Positions 1 through 8,815 of a DNA stretch of 64,000 nucleotides are shown here, in pieces. The position numbers and the translations under genes are program-made. Where the stretch lies: assembly GCF_000278215.1 (NCBI RefSeq), contig NZ_JH725069.1, positions 117,359 through 181,358 on the forward strand, in the 5' to 3' direction. The notes beneath the pieces were generated by a model that saw only the letters and a program-made list of their open reading frames with translations, searched no databases and was not told the origin of the DNA. The first letter of the stretch is position 1; each line of letters begins with the position of its first letter. The DNA is from Bartonella rattimassiliensis 15908. GTDB lineage: Bacteria > Pseudomonadota > Alphaproteobacteria > Rhizobiales > Rhizobiaceae.

Positions 1-141
1 TACTGGCGTTTAATGTCAAGAGATGCACAAAAGATTGCTTTCTCTAGTAAAGGTTATCCAACAAAACAAGATATTTTAATGAATATTGAGCAAATAAAAG
101 AAATTACACAAAAAGCCCTTATTAGAGAATTGCAATTTTAA
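1..141 (+). CDS. 3' end of a YegP-like (DUF1508) protein
   Basis: An open frame enters from the left edge and ends at TAA 139-141, giving 46 residues. The pattern W-R-L-x-S-R-D-A-Q-K-I-A-F-S-S-K-G-Y, followed by a helix containing N-I-E-Q-I-K, resembles the DUF1508/YegP repeat (typically W-R-L-x-A-x-N-G-x-I-I-A-x-S-x-G-Y). The function of the family is not well established. The start lies outside the window, so full length and partner genes cannot be judged. The assignment is by motif resemblance only. Confidence 0.55.
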   Translation, partial: YWRLMSRDAQKIAFSSKGYPTKQDILMNIEQIKEITQKALIRELQF

Positions 142-906
142 CATTCTAAACCATTGAGACAAACGTTTATTTTTTTATAATGAAGTTTTAGATTACTTCT
201 CTGGTGAGTAAAAAGCGACTGATTTTCTCTTAATGAGAAAAAGGTTTTTTTGTTATTTCTAACCCTCACAAATAACACTTAAACTTTTTACAGGTTATGT
301 ATTTGTTTTCAAATGCAGTCAATTTTCTACAGTCTCTATTAAGCAGCAAATCTCTCAAATCTTGTATTTTTCATAAAAAACATACATAAAAAAAGATAAA
401 TCATAAACTGGAATATAATTCCTCTACTGAGATCAAATACCTTTTACGTTCATCCTCCTATTCTGTACCCGATAACCATAACGCATTTATCCATTTCATC
501 TTCATAACAAGTCAATATCCCTTTCCATTATCACATAATTTTTTATATTCATTAGTTAAAGCTATTGTAACATTTCATACCTTACATCTAAAAGAAGCAT
601 GCAAAATTGTTTTCAGCAATAATATAACGTCACCACAACAATTTCTGAATCTTATATACGGGGTTTTAATAATCTAGCATATCTAAAAACGGTAGCATCA
701 TCATAAACTTTTATTTTATCAACGACGCTCTATCTTATAAAATTCAATCTTTTCATAAATTAAAGTAAGCTTGAATTCTAGCGAGTACAATTTCCCCACA
801 GCACTGTAATTTGCTTAATTAAAATTTATCTCTCTCGCCATTCTAAACTTTCTAACATATTTCTCACCCCTTTAATGCATAAATTTGATGAAAAATATGA
901 ATATAA
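142..906. other. Gene-poor spacer
   Basis: I see no convincing coding frame. A weak hairpin (TTTTCTC at 223-229 with GAGAAAA at 235-241) precedes a T-run at 244-251 and may terminate the gene ending at 141. The rest is AT-rich with stops in all frames. Confidence 0.5.
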
Positions 907-1218
907 TTACTTATTATCATCTTCAGGTTTAAGCATTTTTTGATATTTCTTTTCATTTTCTTCATATTGTTTAATTTGTTTTTTCAATTCTTCGATCGTT
1001 TTATCGCGCCTTTTAATCATCATATTTTGCTCTCTAACGGCTCTATCTCGTTCTTCAGTCATTTTCATAGAATTCTTCAAAAACTTATGCCTTATCCTTC
1101 TAGTTTCCTCTTTTATGGTTTTAACTTGACTACGATAATATAAAGAAAATCGAAATATAACCCCGCTGAACAACAAAACAACAACCACTGCTCCCAATAA
1201 AATCTCATTTACATCCAT
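907..1218 (-). CDS. Small membrane-anchored coiled-coil protein, unknown function
   Basis: A 103-residue frame with a very good ribosome site: AAGGAG lies 7 bases before the ATG at 1216-1218. Residues about 6-27 form one hydrophobic membrane segment. The rest is strongly charged and helical (many K, R, E), ending in a likely coiled coil with K-K-Q-I-K-Q-Y-E-E-N-E-K-K and an acidic tail. This gives a single-pass protein with a cytoplasmic helical domain. I do not recognise a family. It stands alone among long spacers, so context gives no function. The RBS and residue composition argue that it is a real gene. Confidence 0.7.
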   Translation of the reverse strand: MDVNEILLGAVVVVLLFSGVIFRFSLYYRSQVKTIKEETRRIRHKFLKNSMKMTEERDRAVREQNMMIKRRDKTIEELKKQIKQYEENEKKYQKMLKPEDDNK

Positions 1219-2506
1219 CTGGATCTCCTTTAATTGCCGCTCAAGTAATCATCTTGACTAATTTTTTTTTCCACCTTCAATCAAAAAAATGCAATAAACT
1301 GCATGTTCCAAGTGCGAACAATCACTCTCAGCATTCTTATTTTCTCCATTAAAAAGATTGATCTATGACACGAAAAAGCACTCTGAAATAAGCTAAATCC
1401 ACACGCTCACACCAATTATTCGCAACATATTTATTGATCCAAAATATAAACAATAAGGAACTTCCAATAGAAAGAACAACATGAGAAGGTTAATACCCAC
1501 CTTCCCTGAAACAATCCTATTTTCCTCTTTTACGCCCTATGAAATACGGCTACATGTGGAAGCTTTTTTATTCTTACAAAAATCTTCAGTGCCACAAAGC
1601 ACCACTTTTCTATAAAGTTTTACCTTCCCACAAATCTTTAACATCACCACAAACAAAAGCACTATTATAAAACATGAACCTTTCTATAATCACGAGTATC
1701 ACTAGAAACTTTAATTATTTAGCCTTCAAAATTTAACCCAAAACGACTACATTAGTGTAAACACATATATCTCTACTCATACTTGAATGATTATAACTTT
1801 CTCCCCTTTCACAAACATGCAAATTCCTGCAAACCTCTATATGACCATATATTAACGCATTGTTATAAATAACAATACCATTGTAAACACAAACTTTATT
1901 ATAAACCACAACATCTAAAAAACACATCCCTCCTCATAGAAGCATTGACCGAGTATACACATACTACCAAACAAGCACCTTTGTGAATCAAGTTATCTTC
2001 ATGTTCAATAAAATCATCAAAGTTATTTTTTTTGATATTTCCCCAATCTTTTAATAAACGCATGCGATATAGCACCTGAGAGTGATCTAATTTATTACAA
2101 TAAAGGAGAAATTAGTACTTTTTACCTATGAATTTACATTTTTTCTACAGCCATTATTCTACCTCTTCAGGCTCTAAAGCTTCATTATGCTCACATACCG
2201 CCTTAACGAACAATTTTTTACAAATACGGATGTTGGGGTATATCTTGATTTATAATATCGCTGCGTATACTATTATGGTAAAATCTCATAAATATATGAG
2301 AGTGTATTGCCGCTCCTGGTATACGCACTAACTTCGTCACAACCGTGGAACTAAGCAACCATTTTTTATTGATTCGAATCTGAAAGTGTATGGGGACATT
2401 TTGTTATTAGTTAAAAACAACTCTATATGCTTCATAAGCGAAGAGCTATGCATGGATATTTTAATCCTCCTTGTACCATATATTTCGGATTCGCAACTCA
2501 ATATTA
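1219..2506. other. Long spacer without a supported gene
   Basis: Only short frames with unlikely composition occur here (for example 1733-1927 minus, 2128-2331 plus), without matching ribosome sites. I find no RNA gene or long repeat. The segment looks like decayed sequence. Confidence 0.5.
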
Positions 2507-2518
2507 ACGCTATAGCGT
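2507..2518. promoter_or_regulatory. Palindromic operator-like site upstream of the HTH gene
   Basis: ACGCTATAGCGT is a perfect 12-base palindrome ending 20 bases before the HTH gene start at 2539. A nearly identical palindrome lies at 2988-3001, outside the start of the convergent small gene. A shared site at both promoters suggests binding by the HTH protein (inference). Confidence 0.55.
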
Positions 2519-2538
2519 AAATATGTAAAGGTCTAAAA

Positions 2539-2853
2539 ATGACAAAGACTGAAAAAGATTGGTTCCAACGCTTAGTTGAATTGATAAAAAGTGACGGGCG
2601 AACAATGATTGAAATCAGCAGAGCTGCAGGTTGCGGACAAAATTACGTACAACAAATGATAAACGGAGGAAAAAGGCCTTCAGTTGATAAACTTATGGCT
2701 ATTTTGAACACGCTAGGAAATGCTAGTGCCATATATGTCATAACTGGTTTTAACATCTCCGATGAAGACCTAAAGCTCATAACTCTGATTTCGTCTGGAG
2801 ATAAAAAGAAGATTGAGGCCTTAAATGTTCTGTTGAATGAGCAGAATCTGTAG
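2539..2853 (+). CDS. XRE-type helix-turn-helix regulator
   Basis: A 104-residue protein. Residues about 20-62 read as a Cro/C1-type HTH: T-M-I-E-I-S-R-A-A-G-C-G-Q-N-Y-V-Q-Q-M-I-N-G-G-K is followed by P-S-V-D-K-L-M-A-I-L. The C-terminus (E-D-L-K-L-I-T-L-I-S-S-G-D-K-K-K-I-E-A-L) is a helical segment common in phage-type repressors. The start has only a modest RBS (AAAGG 8 bases upstream). A perfect palindrome lies just upstream, so autoregulation is plausible. The 3' end overlaps the convergent small gene by 77 bases. Such proteins usually act as phage or plasmid repressors or as antitoxin-like regulators; which applies here is unknown. Confidence 0.85.
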   Translation: MTKTEKDWFQRLVELIKSDGRTMIEISRAAGCGQNYVQQMINGGKRPSVDKLMAILNTLGNASAIYVITGFNISDEDLKLITLISSGDKKKIEALNVLLNEQNL

Positions 2854-2959
2854 AATTTTCTACTCTATCTAAGATCGCTTGCTTTTGAGACGTCGATAAA
2901 GACTCCCATTTCACAATAATATCAGATAAAGTTGTCTCATTTTTTTTATCATTCTTCAT
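2777..2959 (-). CDS. Small protein convergent with and overlapping the HTH gene
   Basis: A 60-residue frame starting at ATG 2957-2959, preceded by GGAG 7 bases upstream; a TTG-started extension to 2980 is less likely. The N-terminal part (S-D-I-I-V-K-W-E-S-L-S-T-S-Q-K-Q-A-I-L-D-R-V-E-N) has the look of a small helical domain, while the C-terminus lies antisense to the HTH gene. A near-palindrome matching the HTH gene's operator lies at 2988-3001. I recognise no family. It could be a Cro-like partner or a small regulated product. The RBS and shared operator favour a real gene, but the overlap means part of the frame could be a shadow. Confidence 0.5.
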   Translation of the reverse strand: MKNDKKNETTLSDIIVKWESLSTSQKQAILDRVENSTDSAHSTEHLRPQSSFYLQTKSEL

Positions 2960-2987
2960 AGTTACACTCCATGTAGTCAAACTATAT

Positions 2988-3001
2988 AACGCTAAAGCGT
3001 T
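2988..3001. promoter_or_regulatory. Second palindromic operator-like site
   Basis: AACGCTAAAGCGTT is an inverted repeat apart from its two central bases, with the same ACGCT/AGCGT arms as the site at 2507-2518. It lies 29 bases outside the start of the small minus-strand gene. This is probably the same regulator's site (inference). Confidence 0.5.
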
Positions 3002-4412
3002 TAAATATACTTCATACCTTAGAAAAAAATATTTGCAATAGGCAGTATGGAAGCAATTGTGTATAAACTTATTTTATAAAATCAGATGAAGTTCTATGAA
3101 TCATATACCATAGTGAAACAGAAAGCCTCGCATGATCTAGGCCTTCTTATGAAAATTGATATGATCACTTTTATCAACAACGCAAATAATTTTACGCAAA
3201 TCTTATGATTCGAACCAATGATAAATTATGTGAAACTATCTCTGAAAACACTCTTGAATTCTTAATATAAGAGAACACAAAAAATCTTATTTTGAAAGAG
3301 ATAATATATCACTATTTGATTCTACATAGTGCCATCTATGTTTTTAAAGTCATATTTGCAAAACAAGACTATAAAAGCGTTATATAAGAACAAATTCTTA
3401 TAAATAGCTGCACTCCTTAAAACTCTGTAACTTGTTCGCTCCCTCTAAATGCACCTTGTAAACACTGATATAATTATCTATCATCAGTAAAAATGGTAAT
3501 ATAAAAAATAAAATGAATCATTCCGCGTGATCTCTTTATGTAAATTGTATAGAAATTTACAACGAGGAATAAATTTTTTTGTGTAAATAAGAGATTACAC
3601 TTTACAAAGCATGATCTTGAAAAAGAAGTGTACTTCTTCCAACAAAAAATTTGCCCTGCCAATAATTTTTCACAAGAGTAAAAAAGCATAACAAAGATAA
3701 AATTCTCTTCACAAGAGATACGGAAAAAAATTTTAGCAATACAATAAAATAGCTAGATTTACCGAAATACTGCCAATACCTTATAAAAATAAAATCAAAA
3801 AAGACTTTCTGCTCTTCAATAACAATTCACATTACATGAGAATTCTAGAATTCGACCATTAAGCAGAAAATACACAAAGGAAAAAAGGACATTAGAACGA
3901 ATTTTTTAATACTATAGAAAACATTTTTTACAGAATAATAAAACAGCTTATTCCAATACAATTTAATGATGTAAGATAACATAAACAATCACTCAATTAA
4001 CTTTTCAAAAAACAATTGATTAAATTCTTTTTAGAGAACACACCATCACCCCTATAAACACTATCTTTCAAAAATCAGAAAGAGCTTTTTTCGTGGGAAA
4101 ATAAGCTATTAACCAATATTATCACCGTTACCCCCATGCTATCTATGAATGTCTATAAATCACATTCTTTTATAGGCAGCTTTTCTTCATAATTAAAGCT
4201 GTTCGAACGTCTAAAAAACCTTAATATCATTTAAGGAAGTAAACAGCGACACATATCAGCTAACCTCAATGCTGTAAATGAAAGCATTTTTTTGATGAGA
4301 CTAAAGAAGTATGCCATTCGTTTAATACTAAAATAACTGATAGAAAAAACTGCAACAAAAAAACGACAGAATAGAATCCTAAAACCTTTGTATAAGCTAT
4401 CCGTTTTCCTAC
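3002..4412. other. Long spacer without a supported gene
   Basis: Only short, low-quality frames occur (for example 3474-3689 minus, rich in F, Y and C with no family resemblance). I see no RNA gene, array or clear repeat before the tRNA. Confidence 0.5.
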
Positions 4413-4489
4413 TGGTGGGCCCGGAGGGACTCGAACCCCCAACCAAGCGGTTATGAGCCGCTGGCTCTAACCAATTGAGCTACAGGCCC
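4413..4489 (-). tRNA. tRNA with CAT anticodon, probably tRNA-Ile2 (lysidine-modified)
   Basis: On the minus strand the RNA starts GGGCCTG and ends CGGGCCC-A-CCA, giving a 7-bp acceptor stem with encoded CCA, 77 bases in all. The D-arm is TAGCTCAATTGGTTAGAGC, the anticodon loop CTCATAA gives CAT, and the T-arm carries GGTTCGAGTCC. The G-C rich acceptor and the TTGGTT after the anticodon stem resemble Ile2 rather than elongator Met. A separate CAT tRNA at 34704 looks like elongator Met. The identity between the CAT species is inferred. Confidence 0.9.
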
Positions 4490-4658
4490 CACATAGGTCG
4501 TTTCTCTCTAAACTAAAATTCTCCATGATACAAGAGCTGACCTGAATTATAACCTATCTTTTTCTCTTTTCTATTGGTTTTTTTTCTAATGCTCTAACTT
4601 CTTTACAAGAACTCTCAAAAATGAGAAGGTAGTAAACTAATAAATTAAAGGAATAGAT

Positions 4659-5387
4659 ATGATAAAAAAGAAAATTCAAGCAATGCAAAATTCTTTGGTT
4701 AAAATAGCGATATTAACATTTACACTTTTAGCCGTTTTATCGAGTGTCCATGCCTACGCTGAAGAAAATAAAAGAGATGCAACGATTACAGTGACTGCAA
4801 TCGGAGAAAGTCAAGCTGCACCGGATATGGCAATTATTAATCTCGCCGTTGTTACTGATGATAAAACTGCTCAAAAAGCATTAGCAGCGAATAATAAATC
4901 TATGAATGATATTATAAATGCCTTTAAAAACAATGGTATAAAAGCAACTGATTTACAAACATCAGGCTTATCTATTTATCAGTTATCCCACGAAAAAAAG
5001 AATCATGAAAAACTCTATCACGTTTCAAATTCTTTAACTGTACGCATCCGTGATCTCAACAATGCTGGTAAAATCTTTGATCAAGCAATGGCACTAGGGA
5101 TTAATTCAGTGAATGGCATTACTTTTACCAATGCAGATACGAAGCCATTTTATCAAGAAGCGCGTAAAAAAGCCATTACTGAAGCCATTGAAAAAGCACA
5201 AACAATAGCACAAGCTGCTAACTTAAAATTAGGTAAAATTATTGAAATCAATGAAAAAGATGATTACTATCGCCCAACACCACGTCTTATGAGTAGAGCA
5301 GCAGAAGCAAGCTATGCAGATACAAATTTTTCGGGAGGTGAATTAAATTATAATGTAACTGTCACTGTCGTCTTTGCGATCGATTAA
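4659..5387 (+). CDS. BP26-like periplasmic SIMPL-domain protein
   Basis: A 242-residue protein with a positively charged N-terminus, a hydrophobic stretch and a probable signal-peptidase site near V-H-A-Y-A (residues about 30-34). The mature part matches the SIMPL/DUF541 pattern: I-T-V-T-A-I-G-E-S-Q-A-A-P-D-M-A near the start, the segment Y-x-V-S-N-S-L-T-V-R-I-R-D, and a final beta segment N-V-T-V-T-V-V-F. The family includes the Brucella immunogenic protein BP26/Omp28, which forms periplasmic oligomers of unclear function. It is monocistronic. The ribosome site is AAAGGA before ATG. The family is secure, the physiological role is not. Confidence 0.9.
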   Translation: MIKKKIQAMQNSLVKIAILTFTLLAVLSSVHAYAEENKRDATITVTAIGESQAAPDMAIINLAVVTDDKTAQKALAANNKSMNDIINAFKNNGIKATDLQTSGLSIYQLSHEKKNHEKLYHVSNSLTVRIRDLNNAGKIFDQAMALGINSVNGITFTNADTKPFYQEARKKAITEAIEKAQTIAQAANLKLGKIIEINEKDDYYRPTPRLMSRAAEASYADTNFSGGELNYNVTVTVVFAID

Positions 5388-5408
5388 ATCACCCACCATT
5401 GTATAAAA

Positions 5409-5453
5409 CACTCATATCATTGGCCTTTACATAAAAGACCAGTAATATGAGTG
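5409..5453 (-). terminator. Inverted repeat at the end of ycgN
   Basis: CACTCATAT at 5409-5417 pairs with ATATGAGTG at 5445-5453. Read on the minus strand, the hairpin is followed by TTTTAT. It overlaps the last codons of ycgN and lies between two convergent genes. The T-run is short, so efficiency is uncertain. Confidence 0.4.
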
Positions 5454-5890
5454 AGATAATCTTCTTCAGATGATAATTCATCTTCGTAGATCTCTATATA
5501 ACTGCGTGCAGAAATGTGTGCTTTATGCACCATCTGATAATCTCCTGATACCAATGGGTGCCACCATGGGAGATCTTTTCCTTCATAAATTAATTTATAA
5601 GCACAACTTTCTGGAAGCCAACGCACCGTTTTAACGGTTGTAACATCTAACGATATACAATCTGGTACAATTGATTGACGATGAATATAATCTCGACATC
5701 GGCAAGTTTTCCCATCTAAAAGACGACAAGCAATACTGGTTGCATACAGATCACCCGTATCATCATCCTCAACTTTATGGAGACAACAACGACCACAGCC
5801 ATCACAAAGGCTTTCCCACTCAGAGAAGGAAAGGTCTTCTAATTTTTTTACTTTCCAAAAAGGAAGTTCTCTACTCATAAACTCAGACAT
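5417..5890 (-). CDS. YcgN/UPF0260-family cysteine-cluster protein
   Basis: A 157-residue protein. Its N-terminal part contains the cluster C29-x2-C32-x2-C35-C36 (C-D-G-C-G-R-C-C-L-H-K), followed by further paired cysteines around residues 55-65 and W-W-H-P-L-V-S-G later. These are hallmarks of the UPF0260/YcgN family, thought to bind a metal or Fe-S centre, though the biochemical role is not established. Length fits the family. ATG at 5888-5890 is used; the second ATG at codon 5 is possible. It is convergent with bp26. Confidence 0.88.
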   Translation of the reverse strand: MSEFMSRELPFWKVKKLEDLSFSEWESLCDGCGRCCLHKVEDDDTGDLYATSIACRLLDGKTCRCRDYIHRQSIVPDCISLDVTTVKTVRWLPESCAYKLIYEGKDLPWWHPLVSGDYQMVHKAHISARSYIEIYEDELSSEEDYLTHITGLLCKGQ

Positions 5891-6466
5891 ACCTTTTTTA
5901 ATTAAGATGATCGATAAAAAAATTAAAAGTTTAATTTCTATAATTTCATCTATTTCTGTCTCTTAAAAAGATTCAACTCTCAAAGCATACTTCATACAAT
6001 TTTCTTAAAATTTATATGAAGGAAAAGGAAATCTTCAAAAAATAGCGCATATAAATGAACATAACCTATTAGAAACATCTATTTTTTGTAAACTGACAAA
6101 GAATGAAACACGCTATCTAACATTATAGAATAATCCCAAAAAGCATACACCTTTCTCATCACAAAGTCAGTATGCTATCATTGTGAGTTTATTCTAATAT
6201 ATTTCCCTCTTAAGAAACGAATCGCTATACGCAAATAGTATTTTATCGTTCATTTTTTGAAAGACTATCACACCACTCTTTGCCCTATTCAGAAAGAAAA
6301 GAACAAAATCACAAAGCTAAGAACAACATTAAACATTGTAAACTTTCTAGATTATCAAAGTCTTCCCACATTTTTCTCAAAAAAGCATTCAAATAAAGTA
6401 CATAGTCCCCCCCTTCCCTCGATGAAGAAGAAAGGGAGAATGATTAAAATGTACCAACTCCTTTAA
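5891..6466. other. Spacer between ycgN and rpoD
   Basis: AT-rich spacer that must hold the ycgN promoter at its left end. I see no gene and no clear Rho-independent terminator for rpoD; a C-rich run with a short TTCCCT/AGGGAA pairing near 6410-6440 lacks a T-run. Confidence 0.5.
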
Positions 6467-8482
6467 TTAAGAATCGAGAAAACTACGTAATTTCCGTGAA
6501 CGACTAGGATGTTTCAATTTACGAAGCGCCTTTGCTTCAATCTGGCGAATACGCTCTCTTGTAACCGAGAACTGTTGTCCAACTTCTTCTAATGTGTGGT
6601 CAGTATTCATCCCTATTCCAAAACGCATCCGCAAGACACGCTCTTCTCTCGGTGTAAGGGAAGCAAGAACACGCGTTGTCGTATCTCGAAGATTCGCCTG
6701 AATAGCTGCATCAATGGGTAATAACGCATTCCTATCCTCAATAAAATCCCCCAAATGGGAATCATCTTCATCACCAACAGGCGTTTCAAGTGAAATAGGC
6801 TCTTTTGCAATTTTAAGGACCTTTCGCACTTTTTCCAACGGCATAGAAAGCTTGCTCGATAATTCCTCTGGTGTTGGTTCTCGTCCAATTTCATGAAGAA
6901 TCTGACGCGAAGTACGAACGATTTTGTTAATTGTTTCAATCATATGAACAGGGATACGAATAGTACGTGCCTGATCAGCAATTGAACGTGTAATGGCCTG
7001 CCGAATCCACCATGTGGCGTAAGTTGAAAACTTGTAACCGCGCCTATATTCAAATTTATCCACAGCCTTCATCAAACCGATATTTCCCTCTTGAATAAGA
7101 TCAAGGAACTGCAAACCACGATTGGTGTATTTTTTTGCAATTGAAATTACAAGACGTAAGTTAGATTCCACCATTTCCTTTTTCGCAATTGTTGATTCGC
7201 GTTCACCTTTCTGCACCTGCATAACGATCCGGCGAAACTCACCAATCGAAATAGCCGTTTCTTGCGCAAGATTTTGTATTTCACTCCGCAATTTTTGAAT
7301 TTCTTTTGCTTCACGTAATGAAAATTCTTTCCAACCAGGTGTAGGCAAAGTGGCAATATAATTCACCCAATCTGCATCCAATTCACGTCCTTGGTATTCT
7401 TTTAAAAAATCCTCATGACCAATGCCATAGCTATTGGCAATCCGTTTCAGTTTACCTTCATTATGAATTAATCTCTTATTGATGTCATAAAGCTGTTCAA
7501 CCAACGCTTCGATACGATTTTGGTTCAAAGAAAGAGACTTTACTGCTTGAATCAACTCACCCTTTAATTGAATATATTTTTTCTTCTGAGAAGATGTAAG
7601 AGCTCCCTCTTTACGCTCTGCTAAACTGCTTTCAACATGTTGATCTTGTAGTTTTCGTAATTTTACATAGGTTTGAGCAATAAAGTCCAATGTTTCCATA
7701 ACTTGAGGACAAAGTTCATTTTCCATTGCCGCCAGCGATAAATTAACATCATCATCGTCATCTTCATCGTCGTCTTCAATGCCTCTCTCTTCTGCATTTT
7801 CCCCCATATCATGTATACCGGAAGACATCTTTTCTTCTTTAGTTTTATCAATTTCACTTCGCTCGATAACAGGAGTCTGCTTTGCTTCTGGCCCTGCATA
7901 AGTTGTTTCAAGATCAATAATTTCTCGAAGAAGAATACGCTGTTCTTTTAATTCGTCGCGCCAGATAATAAGGGCCTGAAAAGTTAAAGGACTCTCGCAC
8001 AATCCTGCAATCATTGTCTCACGTCCTGCTTCAATACGCTTAGCAATGGCAATTTCACCTTCTCGTGAAAGAAGTTCAACAGCTCCCATCTCACGCAAAT
8101 ACATACGCACTGGATCATCAGTACGATCTGTTACTTCGCGTTTATTCGTCGTTGTTGCAATTGCGTGGCTAGAGGCCTCTATTAAGTCACCACCTTCTAC
8201 AGTAACTTCTTCGTCATAATTTTCAGTCTCAACTTCATCCTCATCATCCACAACATTAACCCCCATCTCAGAGAACATCGCCAAGATATCTTCAATTTGT
8301 TCGGATGTCACTTCGTCGGAAGGAAGAACTGCATTGAGTTCATCCATCGTTACGTAACCATTTTTTTTGGCAAGCCTAATCATTTTCTTGATGGCATCAT
8401 CAGAAAAATCAAGAAGAGGACCATCCAAATTCGCTTGGCTTGTTACTTCCGCATTATCTTTCTGTTTAACCTTTGTTGCCAT
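6467..8482 (-). CDS. rpoD: Primary sigma factor RpoD (sigma-70)
   Basis: A 671-residue protein from ATG 8480-8482, chosen because GGAG sits 8 bases upstream; a GTG at 8503 is possible but has no better site. The N-terminus carries region 1.1 ([13 protein letters not shown]), then region 1.2 ([11 protein letters not shown]), an acidic non-conserved insert, region 2 ([21 protein letters not shown]) and region 3. Region 4 ends with the helix-turn-helix [20 protein letters not shown]. All conserved regions are intact. It directs RNA polymerase to housekeeping promoters. It lies downstream of dnaG in the same orientation, the usual dnaG-rpoD order. Confidence 0.98.
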   Translation of the reverse strand: MATKVKQKDNAEVTSQANLDGPLLDFSDDAIKKMIRLAKKNGYVTMDELNAVLPSDEVTSEQIEDILAMFSEMGVNVVDDEDEVETENYDEEVTVEGGDLIEASSHAIATTTNKREVTDRTDDPVRMYLREMGAVELLSREGEIAIAKRIEAGRETMIAGLCESPLTFQALIIWRDELKEQRILLREIIDLETTYAGPEAKQTPVIERSEIDKTKEEKMSSGIHDMGENAEERGIEDDDEDDDDDVNLSLAAMENELCPQVMETLDFIAQTYVKLRKLQDQHVESSLAERKEGALTSSQKKKYIQLKGELIQAVKSLSLNQNRIEALVEQLYDINKRLIHNEGKLKRIANSYGIGHEDFLKEYQGRELDADWVNYIATLPTPGWKEFSLREAKEIQKLRSEIQNLAQETAISIGEFRRIVMQVQKGERESTIAKKEMVESNLRLVISIAKKYTNRGLQFLDLIQEGNIGLMKAVDKFEYRRGYKFSTYATWWIRQAITRSIADQARTIRIPVHMIETINKIVRTSRQILHEIGREPTPEELSSKLSMPLEKVRKVLKIAKEPISLETPVGDEDDSHLGDFIEDRNALLPIDAAIQANLRDTTTRVLASLTPREERVLRMRFGIGMNTDHTLEEVGQQFSVTRERIRQIEAKALRKLKHPSRSRKLRSFLDS

Positions 8483-8815
8483 ACCATAACTCCACTTGAT
8501 CACTCATATTCCATGTGACCAGCTTTTTGTTCTCACCCAAATCTACCAATAGTTTCTCATATATACTTCCTTTAAAGAGATTACTATTGGAAAGAATACA
8601 TTTTGTACACACGTTGTCATTCAGACAAAAACGCGGGAAAACTCCAGAAGTTTCCCCGACACCTCTCAGCCCTTCTGAGACAATTTCTGTACCCTATCGT
8701 AAGAACCAATTTCCCGCTTTTCCTAAAATTTAAGTATTATCTTTATGAAAATGTCACTCCACATAAACTTCCTCATCTAAAAATTTAAGTGACTGATTCG
8801 CATTAAAAAAGCGAA
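8483..8815. other. dnaG-rpoD spacer
   Basis: A 330-base spacer between two co-oriented genes, long enough for an independent rpoD promoter. I could not identify a confident promoter or terminator by eye. Confidence 0.45.

Noticed and set aside
1733..1927. Cys/Tyr/Val-rich 64-residue frame
   Set aside because: No ribosome site and unlikely composition; probably chance.
4231..4446. 71-residue frame on the minus strand near the tRNA
   Set aside because: It overlaps the tRNA gene and reads its sequence as codons; no family resemblance.
6410..6440. C-rich run with short inverted pairing after rpoD
   Set aside because: No T-run and a weak stem, so not called a terminator.
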